Shown here piece by piece: positions 1-8,465 of a stretch of DNA of 64,000 bases. The DNA is taken from NCBI RefSeq assembly GCF_900108565.1, contig NZ_LT629971.1, forward strand, positions 4,464,001-4,528,000. The letters are read 5' to 3'. This DNA is from Mycolicibacterium rutilum. GTDB lineage: Bacteria > Actinomycetota > Actinomycetes > Mycobacteriales > Mycobacteriaceae. Within the stretch, counting starts at the first letter, position 1. Each line of letters starts with the position of its first letter. The notes below the pieces were generated by a model. That model saw nothing but the letters and a program-made list of their open reading frames with translations. It did no database searches and was not told where the DNA came from. A program made the translations under genes and the position numbers.

Positions 1-298
1 GGCAGGCCATCGCGAAGCCCTGGGCGTGGTTGCCCGCCGAGGAGCAGACCACGCCGGCGGCGAGCTCGTCGGCGGACAGCTGCATCAGGAGGTTGTGCGC
101 GCCGCGCAGCTTGTACGACCGGACCGGCTGCAGGTCCTCGCGCTTGAGATAGACCGTCGCGCCGGTGACGCCGGACAGCCGGTCGCTGATCTGCAGCGGG
201 GTGCGCAGCACCACGCCGGCAATTCGCTGAGCGGCCTCGTCGACATCGGCCGCGGACAGCGGCGACAATCTCCGGGTCTGGCTCAGTTCAGCGGACAC
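1..298 (-). CDS. ilvA: Threonine ammonia-lyase, N-terminal part (cut by window edge)
   Basis: PLP-dependent enzyme that deaminates threonine to 2-oxobutanoate, the first step of isoleucine synthesis. Only the first 99 codons lie in the window. The PLP-binding lysine is Lys63 in the motif SYKLRGA, and the phosphate/substrate loop SSAGNHAQG follows at residues 86-94. I chose the GTG start at 298 (protein begins MSAELSQTRR); a weak CACTAT hexamer 6 nt upstream would make the mRNA leaderless. The gene runs off the left edge, so the ACT-like regulatory part cannot be judged. Family assignment is firm; biosynthetic IlvA is the usual form in mycobacteria. Confidence 0.93.
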   Translation of the reverse strand, partial: MSAELSQTRRLSPLSAADVDEAAQRIAGVVLRTPLQISDRLSGVTGATVYLKREDLQPVRSYKLRGAHNLLMQLSADELAAGVVCSSAGNHAQGFAMAC

Positions 299-344
299 CG
301 GTCAATAGTGCCACCAACCTGCCCGTTCCTCTGAATCGGACCGG

Positions 345-782
345 TCAGCCGACCGGGGTCAGCACGAACACCGGGATCTGGCGGTCGGTCTTGGTCTGGT
401 ACTCGGCGTAGTCCGGCCACGCCTCGACGGCCCGCTCCCACCACACGGCCTTTTCCTCGCCGAACACCTCGCGGGCGTCGTACTCCTTGGTCACCGGGCC
501 GTCCTGCAGTTCCACCCGCGGATGAGCCTTGACGTTGTAGTACCAGACCGGGTTCTTCGGCGCCCCGCCCAGCGAGGCGACGACCGCGTACTCGCCGTCG
601 TGCTCGACCCGCATCAGCGGCGTCCTGCGGATCTTGCCCGACTTGGCGCCGACCGTGGTCAGCAGGATGAGCGGCTTGCCCTTCAGGTCGATGCCCTCGG
701 TGCTGCCCGACTCCACGATCTTGTCGGCGTGTTCCCGCACCCAGTCCCACGGGCTCGGTTCATACTCTCCGGAAAGCGGCAT
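345..782 (-). CDS. DUF385 / Ddn-type deazaflavin (F420)-dependent oxidoreductase
   Basis: 145 residues, a normal length for the nitroreductase/F420H2-dependent family (DUF385, the family of mycobacterial Ddn and Rv1558). The family signature is visible as TTVGAKSGKIRRTPL around residues 42-56, followed by GGAPKNPVWYYNVKAHP at 72-88, the stretch that forms the split-barrel F420 pocket. Members reduce quinones or nitro compounds with reduced F420; the substrate here is unknown. The ATG at 782 is preceded by TAGTCT with a 6-nt spacer, so it is probably a leaderless monocistron. It sits next to ilvA, an order I recall from M. tuberculosis. Confidence 0.88.
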   Translation of the reverse strand: MPLSGEYEPSPWDWVREHADKIVESGSTEGIDLKGKPLILLTTVGAKSGKIRRTPLMRVEHDGEYAVVASLGGAPKNPVWYYNVKAHPRVELQDGPVTKEYDAREVFGEEKAVWWERAVEAWPDYAEYQTKTDRQIPVFVLTPVG

Positions 783-788
783 GCGACC

Positions 789-794
789 AGACTA
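789..794 (-). promoter_or_regulatory. Leaderless -10 element of the DUF385 gene
   Basis: TAGTCT on the minus strand, 6 nt before the ATG at 782. It fits the TANNNT -10 consensus with transcription starting at the start codon, and no Shine-Dalgarno is present. Confidence 0.5.
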
Positions 795-857
795 AACCGC
801 TGATCATCTGACAGACCTGAACCGGTGTTTCGGGTGGCCGAAATTTCGATTACGAGC

Positions 858-863
858 TATCGT
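858..863 (+). promoter_or_regulatory. Leaderless -10 element of small membrane protein gene
   Basis: TATCGT ends 6 nt before the ATG at 870. It supports that ATG over an in-frame start further upstream. Confidence 0.5.
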
Positions 864-869
864 CGTGCT

Positions 870-1100
870 ATGACCACCGCAGGCAACTTTCGCACCACGG
901 CCGCCCGCGCGGCCTGCGACGTCAGTGTTGCCGGTGTGCCGTGGCCGGCCTACAAGTTGATCGCCCTCGTGCTGGGCGCGGTGGTGGCGCTCGTGGTCGG
1001 TGTCGCGACCGCGACGGCGGCCACCGCGGTGCTCGCCGGGGCGGCAGTCGGCACCGTCACGTGGGTGGTCTTCAGCGCGTACTGCTCCTCGAGTCGCTGA
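870..1100 (+). CDS. Small hypothetical membrane protein
   Basis: 76 residues. The middle is one long hydrophobic, alanine/valine-rich stretch (about residues 26-68) with a short break, consistent with two transmembrane helices. The protein ends in Cys-Ser-Ser-Ser-Arg. I do not recognise a family. The ATG at 870 is chosen over an upstream in-frame codon because a TATCGT hexamer sits 6 nt in front. It is divergent from the DUF385 gene and tail-to-tail with the SRPBCC gene, so it is probably its own unit. Confidence 0.6.
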   Translation: MTTAGNFRTTAARAACDVSVAGVPWPAYKLIALVLGAVVALVVGVATATAATAVLAGAAVGTVTWVVFSAYCSSSR

Positions 1101-1110
1101 GCGGCGCCGG

Positions 1111-1518
1111 TCAGCTCTCCAGCAGACCCCGCAGCGTCGCCAGATCGGCGGCGACGGCCGCGACGTCGGCGTCGAACTCGTCGTCGCCCATCCCGGGCCT
1201 GCGCCGCACCGCGAACACGACCTCGCAGCCGGATTCGTCGCCGGGCGGTCCGCCGGGTTGGACCCGCATCGGGTTGTAGACCTCCTCCCCCGACGGCAGG
1301 CGCACGATGTGGTCGAGCACCCCGAACTCGTTGGGAGGCGCCAGCTCGACGCGCACCTGGCCCATCGGCGAGTCGGCTACCCACCCGTCGGCGGTCCGGC
1401 GCAGCCCGCCCTCGGCCAGTCCGGCGGCCCACGACGGCCACGTCTGCAGGTCGGCGGCGAACTCGTAGACCGCTTCGGCGCGGGCGGTTATCCATACGCT
1501 GACGTGTCGTGACTCCAT
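1111..1518 (-). CDS. SRPBCC (START/Bet v1-like) family protein
   Basis: 135 residues. The N-terminus (SVWITARAEAVYEFAADLQ) is the first strand and helix typical of polyketide cyclase/SRPBCC proteins, which hold a hydrophobic ligand in a deep cavity. The C-terminal helix is rich in Asp, Ala and Leu. No catalytic residues can be assigned, and the ligand is unknown. The ATG at 1518 is the only sensible start, because upstream in-frame codons belong to the shadow of the neighbouring gene. The start lies 9 bp from the divergent membrane protein at 1528, so the two promoters must overlap each other's coding regions. Confidence 0.75.
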   Translation of the reverse strand: MESRHVSVWITARAEAVYEFAADLQTWPSWAAGLAEGGLRRTADGWVADSPMGQVRVELAPPNEFGVLDHIVRLPSGEEVYNPMRVQPGGPPGDESGCEVVFAVRRRPGMGDDEFDADVAAVAADLATLRGLLES

Positions 1519-1527
1519 CCGGCCATC

Positions 1528-2199
1528 ATGGCCCACCAGACTGACACCATGGCCCTCCCGCGGCGCCACCCCGAGAGCACGCTGCCGGTACTGACCGCGC
1601 TGCTCATCGCGATGGCGCTTCAACTCGCAATCCCGAAGAGCTACACGTTGGTTCCGCGCTGGCCGCTGCTCGTGCTCGAAGGGCTGCTGCTGCTCGCCCT
1701 GCTGGCCATCAACCCGCTCGTCATGTCGCGGCGCACCCGGTTCGGCCGGTACGCCACCCTGGTGCTGCTGACCGCGATCACCGTCGACAACACGCTCTCG
1801 GCGCTGGTGCTCGACATCGGAATCTTGTCCGGGGACGAGAGCAAGGATGCGGCCGTGCTGCTGGGCAGCGGTGCGTCGATCATCATCACGAACGTCATCG
1901 TGTTCGGGATCTGGTACTGGGAACTCGACCGCGGCGGCCCGTTCGCGCGACACGCCGGCGAGCGCGCGTACCCGGACTTCCTGTTCCCGCAGATGACCAC
2001 TCCCGGTGTGGCGCCGCCGGATTGGCGCCCCACGTTCATCGACTACCTCTACGTCAGCGTCACGAATGTGATGGCCTTCTCCCCCACCGACACCATGCCG
2101 CTGGCCCGCTGGGCCAAGATGATGATGACCGTGCAGGCGATGGTCGCGCTGTCGACCGCGGGTCTCGTAATCGCAAGGGCAGTCAACGTTCTGGGCTGA
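1528..2199 (+). CDS. Membrane protein resembling DUF1345
   Basis: 223 residues with about five hydrophobic segments (near residues 19-37, 44-63, 74-95, 113-128 and 197-220). The C-terminal part (DYLYVSVTNVMAFSPTDTM, then RWAKMMM) resembles the pore-like end of DUF1345 proteins, which look like two-helix ion channels. Function is unknown. A second ATG in frame at codon 8 is an alternative start. The next membrane protein begins 18 bp downstream on the same strand, suggesting co-transcription. Confidence 0.65.
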   Translation: MAHQTDTMALPRRHPESTLPVLTALLIAMALQLAIPKSYTLVPRWPLLVLEGLLLLALLAINPLVMSRRTRFGRYATLVLLTAITVDNTLSALVLDIGILSGDESKDAAVLLGSGASIIITNVIVFGIWYWELDRGGPFARHAGERAYPDFLFPQMTTPGVAPPDWRPTFIDYLYVSVTNVMAFSPTDTMPLARWAKMMMTVQAMVALSTAGLVIARAVNVLG

Positions 2200-2217
2200 T
2201 CATGCGAGGATGTCGGC

Positions 2218-3000
2218 GTGGCGCGGATCGCGGACCTGCTGACGTTCACCGGCGTCAACGGCGTCCCGGTGGCCGGGTGGTTCGTCCAGCACTGGTCGGC
2301 GGGCACCACGCTGACGGTCTACTGGATCGAGAACGTCGCGGCCTGCCTGTTCGTGGCGGTGCGCATCCTCACCCACCAGCGGGTGAGCCCCCGCCGCGGC
2401 CACTTCAGATACCGGGCGCCCGACGGCGAGCGCTCGGAGGGTTCGTTCGTCAAGGGGTTCCTGCTCGTCGCGCTGGCCATCTGCGGGGGCCACGCCGTGT
2501 TCCTCGCCGTCATCCTCGGCCTCCTCGCCCACAACGGTGAGGCCATGGCCCGCGTCGACTGGCACAGCGTGCTGATCGGTTCGGCGTGGGTGCTGGCGTT
2601 CCTGGCCGTCGACCTCGCGGTGGATCTGATGCGCCTGCGCGACTGGACCTTCTGGCGGGTCGAGCAGGCGGCCAACCGCGGCCTCGGCCGCGTCATCGTC
2701 GTGCACATGACGCTGATCTTCGGCTTGCTCGGAGTCGCGGTGACCGGTGCGTCGTCGGCGTTGTTCGGCGTTTTCGTGGTCCTCAAAACCCTCTACGCCC
2801 TCAGTTGGGTGCTGCCGCAGTACGAACCGGCCGTCGCGCCGCGCTGGCTGAGCACGCTGATGAACAAGGTGCCCGGCAAGACGACCGACCGGTTCGAGGA
2901 CTTCTGGGCCAAGGAGTCGGCCGAGGAGACGCAGCGCCGTCAGCGCAACGAGGAGCCCTGGGTCAGCCGCCCAGGCAGCCCGGACCGAGCAGCGCCTTGA
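2218..3000 (+). CDS. DUF6498-like polytopic membrane protein
   Basis: 260 residues, GTG start. The hydrophobic N-terminus with the conserved YWIEN motif near residue 36 is the hallmark of DUF6498 membrane proteins, whose function is unknown. Further hydrophobic segments lie near residues 80-104, 120-140, 160-180 and 183-205, followed by a charged cytoplasmic tail rich in Glu and Arg. It probably forms an operon with the membrane protein 18 bp upstream. The last 38 bp overlap tail-to-tail with the 3' end of dnaE1. Confidence 0.65.
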   Translation: MARIADLLTFTGVNGVPVAGWFVQHWSAGTTLTVYWIENVAACLFVAVRILTHQRVSPRRGHFRYRAPDGERSEGSFVKGFLLVALAICGGHAVFLAVILGLLAHNGEAMARVDWHSVLIGSAWVLAFLAVDLAVDLMRLRDWTFWRVEQAANRGLGRVIVVHMTLIFGLLGVAVTGASSALFGVFVVLKTLYALSWVLPQYEPAVAPRWLSTLMNKVPGKTTDRFEDFWAKESAEETQRRQRNEEPWVSRPGSPDRAAP

Positions 3001-6000
3001 GATCGCCCATCAACGCCGAGGACGGCGTCACCCGCAGCGCGGCGTCGAGCTCCAGCGTGGTGATCCGCTCGCCGCTGATCAGCCGCAGGTGCACCTGCGA
3101 CGTGCCGGGGTGGCGCGCCAGCACCTGCTTGAGCGCGGTGACCTTGTCCACGGTGCACTGCCGCGTCGGCAGGCTCACCGCCAGCGGCCGATCCAGCTGA
3201 GCGCTCGAGAAGTCAGGCACCACAAGGTCGTTGGCGATCAACGAGATCCGGTCGTCGCGGATCGCCACCTTGGCGCCGACCAGCACGACGGCGTCGTCGG
3301 CGATCTCGCCGCCGAACGTGGAGTACGTCTGCGGGAAGAACAGCACCTCGATGCCGCCGGTGAGGTCCTCGAGTTGGGCTGACGCCCACGGCAGCCCGTT
3401 CTTGTTCACCCGGCGGTTCACCGACGCCAGGATTCCGCCGACGCGGACCTGCGTCTCGTTGGGCACGTCGCCGTCGAGGATCGCCGGAATCGCCGTGTCG
3501 ACCTGGGCGGCCAGCAGATGCGCGATGCCGTTGAGCGGGTGGCCGGACACGTACAGGCCGAGCATCTCGCGTTCGAGGGCGAGCTTGTGCTTGTCCTCCC
3601 ACTCCTCGTCGGGGACTTTGATGGTGAACACCGCGTCGGTCGCGGTGTCGGCTCCACCGAACAGGTCGAACTGGCCCATCGCCTCGGCCTTCTTGGTGCC
3701 CAGCACCGAGTCGACGGCGTCGGTGTGCACCAGGAACAGGCCCTTGCGCGGGTGCCCGAGCGAGTCGAACGCCCCGGCCTTGATCAGCGACTCGGTGACC
3801 TTCTTGTTGCAGGCGCTGATGTCGATCTTGTTGAGGTAGTCGGAGAAGTCGATGTACTTCCCCTTCTCGGTACGCGAATTGATCAGGGAGGCAACGACAT
3901 TCGCGCCGACGTTGCGCACCGCACCCAGCCCGTAGCGGATGTCCTCACCGACCGAGGCGAAGTTCAGCGCCGACTCGTTGACGTCGGGCGGCAGCACCGT
4001 GATGCCCAGCCGGCGGCAGTCGGCCAGATAGACCGCGGCCTTGTCCTTGTCGTCGCCCACCGAGGTCAGCAGGCCGGCCATGTATTCGGCCGGGTAGTTG
4101 GCCTTCAGGTAGGCGGTCCAGTACGACACCAGCCCGTAACCCGCGGCGTGCGACTTGTTGAACGCGTAGTCGGCGAACGGCAGCACCGTGTCCCACAGCG
4201 CCTTGATCGCCGCGGCCGAGAAGCCGTTGGACTTCATGCCTTCCGAGAAGCCCTCGAACTCCTTCTCCAGGACCTCGCGCTTCTTCTTGCCCATCGCCTT
4301 GCGCAGAATGTCTGCTCGGGCCAGCGAGTAGCTGGCCACCTTCTGCGCGATCCGCATGATCTGCTCTTGGTAGACGATCAGGCCGTAGGTCTCGGCGAGG
4401 ATCTCGCGCAGCGGTTCCTCGAGTTCGGGGTGGATCGGCTTGATCGCCTGCCGGCCGTTCTTGCGGTCGGCGTAGTCGTTGTGGGCGTTCATGCCCATCG
4501 GACCCGGGCGGTACAGCGCGATCACCGCGACGACGTCCTCGAAGCCGGTCGGCTGCATGCGCCGCAGCAGGTCGCGCATCGGGCCGCCGTCGAGCTGGAA
4601 CACCCCGAGCGTGTCGCCGCGGCCCAACAACTCGTAGGTCGGTTTGTCGTCGAGCGGCACAGATTCGAGGTCCAGCTCGATGCCGCGGTTGGCCTTGATG
4701 TTCTCCAGCGCGTCGCCGATGATCGTCAGGTTGCGCAGGCCCAGGAAGTCCATCTTCAGCAGGCCGATGGCCTCACATGACGGGTAGTCCCAGCCGGTGA
4801 TGATCGCGCCGTCCTGCGGCCGCTTCCACAGCGGGATCGCGTCGACGAGCGGCTCGGAGCTCATGATCACCGCGCAGGCGTGCACGCCGGCGTTGCGCAC
4901 CAGGCCCTCGAGGCCGCGCGCGGTCTCGTAGATCGTGCGCACGTCGGGATCGGTGTCGATCAGCCCGCGCACCTCGGCGGCTTCCTTGTACCGCTCGTGG
5001 TTGGGGTCGGTGATGCCCGACAGCGGGATGTCCTTGGCCATGATCGGCGGCGGCAGCGCCTTGGTGATCCGATCCGCGATCGCGAAGCCGGGCTGGCCGT
5101 AGTGCACGCGCGCCGAGTCCTTGAGCGCCGCTTTGGTTTTGATCGTGCCGAAGGTGATGACCTGGGCGACGCGGTCGCTGCCCCACTTGTTGGCGGCATA
5201 GCGCAGCATCTCGCCGCGGCGGCGGTCGTCGAAGTCGATGTCGATGTCGGGCATCGAGACGCGCTCGGGGTTGAGGAACCGCTCGAACAGCAGGCCGTAC
5301 GGGATCGGGTCGATGTTGGTGATGCCCAGCGCGTAGGCGACCAGGGAACCGGCCGCCGAGCCGCGGCCCGGCCCCACCCGGATGTCGACCGACCGGGCGT
5401 AGTTGATCAGGTCGGCCACGATCAGGAAGTAGGACGGATAGCCCTTCTCGCAGATGACCTTGATCTCGAAGTCCGCGCGGTCGAGGTACTCCTGCGGGAC
5501 GTCGGCGGACGGGAAGCGGCGCACCAGGCCCGCCTTCACCTCGTGCCGCAGCCAGGACTCCTGGGTGTGGCCCTCGGGCACCGGGAAGACCGGCATGCGG
5601 TCGCGTGGGGTCCACACGTCGGCGTACGACGTGACCCGCTCGGCGATCAGCACCGTCGAATCGCACGCCCCGGGCACCTGACCGTCCCACAGTGCGCGCA
5701 TCTCGGCGGCCGACTTCAGGTAGTAGCCGTCGCCGTCGAACTTGAACCGGTTCGGATCCGACAGTGTCTTGCCGGTCTGGATGCACAGCAGCGCCTCGTG
5801 GTTCTGCGAGGCGTCGCGGGTGACGTAGTGGCAGTCGTTGGTGGCCAGCGGCGGGATGCCCAGCTTCTGCCCGATCTCGAGCAGCCCCTCGCGGACCCGG
5901 CGCTCGATGTCGAGCCCGTGGTCCATCAGCTCGAGGAAGAAGTTGTCCGGGCCGAAGATCTCGCGCCACTTCGCGGCGGCTTCGAGCGCCTCACGGTCGT

Positions 6001-6508
6001 GGCCGAGCCGCAACCGGGTCTGCACCTCGCCCGACGGGCAGCCGGTGGTGGCGATGATCCCCTCGGCGTGCTCGGCGATCAGCTCGGCGTCCATACGCGC
6101 CCACTTGCCGAGCTGGCCCTCGAACGACGCCAGCGACGACAGCTTGAACAGGTTGCGCAGCCCGGTGGCGTTCTCGGCCACCATCGTCATGTGGGTGTAG
6201 GACCCGCTGCCCGAGACGTCGTCGCCCTTCTGGCTCGGATCACCCCACAGGATGCGCTTGGTGTCGAACCGCGACGCCGGCGCGATGTACGCCTCGACAC
6301 CGATGATCGGCTTGATGCCGGCGTCGGTGGCGGCGTTGTAGAACTCGCTGGCGCCGAACATGTTTCCGTGGTCGGTCATCCCGATCGCGGGCATCTCGAG
6401 GCGCTGCGCCTCGGCGAGCATCGGCTTGACCTTCGCGGCGCCGTCCAGCATCGAGTATTCGGTGTGGTTATGCAGGTGCACGAAGGACTGCGAAGACGGA
6501 CCGCTCAT
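2963..6508 (-). CDS. dnaE1: DNA polymerase III alpha subunit DnaE1
   Basis: Replicative DNA polymerase of 1181 residues, full length for the mycobacterial enzyme. The N-terminal PHP domain begins HLHNHTEYSMLDG at residues 11-23; in mycobacterial DnaE1 this domain carries the 3'-5' proofreading exonuclease. The polymerase palm shows PDIDIDF near residue 419 and KMDFLGLRN near 585, carrying the catalytic aspartates. A helix-hairpin-helix and an OB fold follow in the C-terminal third. The ATG at 6508 is preceded by TAGACT 9 nt upstream, so the leader is very short or absent. It overlaps the convergent DUF6498 gene by 38 bp. Confidence 0.98.
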   Translation of the reverse strand: MSGPSSQSFVHLHNHTEYSMLDGAAKVKPMLAEAQRLEMPAIGMTDHGNMFGASEFYNAATDAGIKPIIGVEAYIAPASRFDTKRILWGDPSQKGDDVSGSGSYTHMTMVAENATGLRNLFKLSSLASFEGQLGKWARMDAELIAEHAEGIIATTGCPSGEVQTRLRLGHDREALEAAAKWREIFGPDNFFLELMDHGLDIERRVREGLLEIGQKLGIPPLATNDCHYVTRDASQNHEALLCIQTGKTLSDPNRFKFDGDGYYLKSAAEMRALWDGQVPGACDSTVLIAERVTSYADVWTPRDRMPVFPVPEGHTQESWLRHEVKAGLVRRFPSADVPQEYLDRADFEIKVICEKGYPSYFLIVADLINYARSVDIRVGPGRGSAAGSLVAYALGITNIDPIPYGLLFERFLNPERVSMPDIDIDFDDRRRGEMLRYAANKWGSDRVAQVITFGTIKTKAALKDSARVHYGQPGFAIADRITKALPPPIMAKDIPLSGITDPNHERYKEAAEVRGLIDTDPDVRTIYETARGLEGLVRNAGVHACAVIMSSEPLVDAIPLWKRPQDGAIITGWDYPSCEAIGLLKMDFLGLRNLTIIGDALENIKANRGIELDLESVPLDDKPTYELLGRGDTLGVFQLDGGPMRDLLRRMQPTGFEDVVAVIALYRPGPMGMNAHNDYADRKNGRQAIKPIHPELEEPLREILAETYGLIVYQEQIMRIAQKVASYSLARADILRKAMGKKKREVLEKEFEGFSEGMKSNGFSAAAIKALWDTVLPFADYAFNKSHAAGYGLVSYWTAYLKANYPAEYMAGLLTSVGDDKDKAAVYLADCRRLGITVLPPDVNESALNFASVGEDIRYGLGAVRNVGANVVASLINSRTEKGKYIDFSDYLNKIDISACNKKVTESLIKAGAFDSLGHPRKGLFLVHTDAVDSVLGTKKAEAMGQFDLFGGADTATDAVFTIKVPDEEWEDKHKLALEREMLGLYVSGHPLNGIAHLLAAQVDTAIPAILDGDVPNETQVRVGGILASVNRRVNKNGLPWASAQLEDLTGGIEVLFFPQTYSTFGGEIADDAVVLVGAKVAIRDDRISLIANDLVVPDFSSAQLDRPLAVSLPTRQCTVDKVTALKQVLARHPGTSQVHLRLISGERITTLELDAALRVTPSSALMGDLKALLGPGCLGG

Positions 6509-6576
6509 AGGGTGGCCAGTCTATGGCCGAGGCCCGACAAGTCCCGGCGTGTCGCGGTGCGTGTCTCTCGCCGCGT

Positions 6577-6732
6577 TCACCGGGTTCGGGAATCGACCCG
6601 CCGCGTCCCCGGCCGGACCCGCAGCAGGACGCGTCTGAGCTCGTCGTTGGTCGGCAGCTGCCAGCCGAGTTGAGCCACGACGCCCGCCAGGACGAGGCAC
6701 GCGATCATGGCCGTGAACCAGAAGCCGATCAT
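6577..6732 (-). CDS. 51-residue membrane peptide translationally coupled to TetR gene
   Basis: A short gene whose ATG (6730-6732) overlaps the TGA stop of the upstream TetR gene in an ATGA arrangement, so ribosomes finishing TetR can restart here. The product begins MIGFWFTAMIACLVLAG, one hydrophobic segment at residues 2-23, followed by a basic tail with nine arginines. It stops at 6577. No family is recognised. The coupling and the membrane-plus-basic-tail composition make it more likely real than chance, but there is no homology evidence. Confidence 0.5.
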   Translation of the reverse strand: MIGFWFTAMIACLVLAGVVAQLGWQLPTNDELRRVLLRVRPGTRRVDSRTR

Positions 6733-7496
6733 GCCCCGAACGCTATTGCGCCGACCGGCGCAGAGGAATCGGGTGTTTCCCTATATCCGGGACCTCCGAG
6801 CGGGTCCACCGGCATCACCGCCGGAGCCCCCATCACCGCGAGATCCGCGTCGACCGGCGCGCTCAGCAATCCCCGACGCAGCAGCGTGTTCAGTTGCTTG
6901 GCAATGCCGGAGACGCCCGTGGCGCCGTGGATGAAGCCCGCGAACAGACCCATTCCCCAGAACATCGCGAACAGCATGTTGGCCACCGCGTCGGCGTCCA
7001 CGTGGGCGGAGATCTCGCCGCGGCGGATCGCATCGTCGACCATCCACCGGTAGAACCCGGCCACCGCCTCGGTCACCGCGGTGGTGCTCCCGCGCAGCCT
7101 GGGGTGGCGGTGCTGCTCGAGGCGCGACATCACGATGAACCGCATCATCGAGCCGTCGGAGAAGTCCAGCCGGCGCGCCGCGGCAACGAAGGTCGACAGC
7201 TGGTCGAGCAGCGTGTCCTGCCGCTTAGCCGCCGCAATGCAATCCGAGACAACTGAATACGCCTCGCGCTGGAGGCTTTCGTAGATCTCTTCCTTGGTGT
7301 GGAAGTAGTAGTGCATCGTCGGCCTGCTGAACCCGGCCCGCGCGGCGATGGCCTGGAACGTGGCGGCTTCGTAACCGCGTTCGACGATGACCGTGCGGGC
7401 GGCGCGCAGGATGGTCGCGCGCGTCTCGGCCGAGTCGGAGCCGACGGGACGTCCGCGTCCGCGTCCGCCGGGAGCGGGTTCGATCCTGCTGGCCAC
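6729..7496 (-). CDS. TetR/AcrR family transcriptional regulator
   Basis: 255 residues from the GTG at 7496. The DNA-binding domain is near residues 20-75, with the helix-turn-helix FQAIAARAGFSRPTMHYYF. The C-terminal ligand domain is helical, and a proline/glycine-rich tail of about 30 residues extends beyond the usual TetR length. Start choice: TAGCGT lies 6 nt before GTG 7496, giving a leaderless mRNA; a TTG two codons earlier is less likely. An imperfect inverted repeat spans the promoter, suggesting autoregulation. It overlaps the 51-residue gene downstream by 4 bp. The target is unknown. Confidence 0.88.
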   Translation of the reverse strand: MASRIEPAPGGRGRGRPVGSDSAETRATILRAARTVIVERGYEAATFQAIAARAGFSRPTMHYYFHTKEEIYESLQREAYSVVSDCIAAAKRQDTLLDQLSTFVAAARRLDFSDGSMMRFIVMSRLEQHRHPRLRGSTTAVTEAVAGFYRWMVDDAIRRGEISAHVDADAVANMLFAMFWGMGLFAGFIHGATGVSGIAKQLNTLLRRGLLSAPVDADLAVMGAPAVMPVDPLGGPGYRETPDSSAPVGAIAFGA

Positions 7497-7497
7497 G

Positions 7498-7518
7498 AGC
7501 AAACGCTAAGACATTGCT
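7498..7518. promoter_or_regulatory. Leaderless promoter and candidate TetR operator
   Basis: The -10 element TAGCGT (7503-7508, minus strand) lies 6 nt from GTG 7496. It is enclosed by the inverted repeat AGCAA (7498-7502) and TTGCT (7514-7518) with an 11-bp spacer. A repressor bound there would cover the -10 element, so autorepression is plausible. Confidence 0.4.
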
Positions 7519-7562
7519 AGTGCCAGGTCAACCGCGGGTTCTTTGCAAACGTCGCAAAAGTG

Positions 7563-8465
7563 TCAGGCGAGTGACTGAGCGGTGGCGCGCCGATCGGCCC
7601 GCGTCCGCCGGATCGCATCGACGCTGAACACCAGCAGCGCCGTCCAGATCAGCCCGAACCCGAGCCAGCGCGCCGGCGGCATCGGCTCGTGCCCGACCAC
7701 CACTCCCCAGGTGAGCTGCATCGCCGGTGTCAGGTAGAACAGCAGGCCCATGGTGACCAGCGGAAGGCGTTGCGCCGCCGCGGCGAACAGCAGCAGCGGC
7801 AGCGCGGTGACGAAGCCCGCCACCACCATCAGCACCGCATGTTGACCGCCGTGCATGGCGAACGCGGCGTGCCCGGTGACGTGCAGCATCACCAGGTACG
7901 CGACGGCGAACGGGGTGGCCAGGCCCGCCTCGACCCCGACGCTGACGCGGGGATCGACCGGGACCACCTTCTTGACCGCGCCGTACAGACCGAACGACAG
8001 CGCCAGGCCGAGTCCGATGTAGGGCGGCGTGCCCACCTCCACCGTCAGCACCACGACCGCGAGCACGGCGATCGCCAGCGCGACGAACTGCGCCCGGTTC
8101 AGCCGCTCGCGGAAGATGAGCAGGCCCAGCGCCACGGTCACCAGCGGGTTGATGAAGTAGCCCAGTGCCGCGTCGACGACGTGACCGTTGTTGACCGCGT
8201 AGACGTAGATGCCCCAGTTGACCGAGATCAGTGCCGAGGCCGCCGCCAGCAGCAGCCAGGTGCGGCCCGACATCGTTCGCAGGTCGCCCATCCGCCGCAC
8301 CACCGCGACGACCACGACCAGCAGCAGGAAGCCCCACACGATGCGGTGGGCCAGGATCTCCCCCGCCCCGGCCGGCTTGAGTAGCGGGAAGAACGCCGGG
8401 AACACGCCCCAGCACAGGTAGGCGCCGACGCCGAACAGCAGGCCGGACTTGCGGTCCTCGCTCAC
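7563..8465 (-). CDS. rarD: EamA family transporter RarD
   Basis: 300 residues, about ten hydrophobic helices arranged as two EamA repeats. The opening GLLFGVGAYLCWGVFPAFF and the late FYLTPAMQLTWGV are characteristic of RarD (chloramphenicol-sensitivity/DMT superfamily) proteins. The transported substrate is not established for the family. The GTG start at 8465 overlaps the stop of rluD by 4 bp, so it is translated as the third gene of a lspA-rluD-rarD chain. Longer in-frame extensions are Arg-rich shadow of rluD and were discarded. Confidence 0.87.
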   Translation of the reverse strand: MSEDRKSGLLFGVGAYLCWGVFPAFFPLLKPAGAGEILAHRIVWGFLLLVVVVAVVRRMGDLRTMSGRTWLLLAAASALISVNWGIYVYAVNNGHVVDAALGYFINPLVTVALGLLIFRERLNRAQFVALAIAVLAVVVLTVEVGTPPYIGLGLALSFGLYGAVKKVVPVDPRVSVGVEAGLATPFAVAYLVMLHVTGHAAFAMHGGQHAVLMVVAGFVTALPLLLFAAAAQRLPLVTMGLLFYLTPAMQLTWGVVVGHEPMPPARWLGFGLIWTALLVFSVDAIRRTRADRRATAQSLA

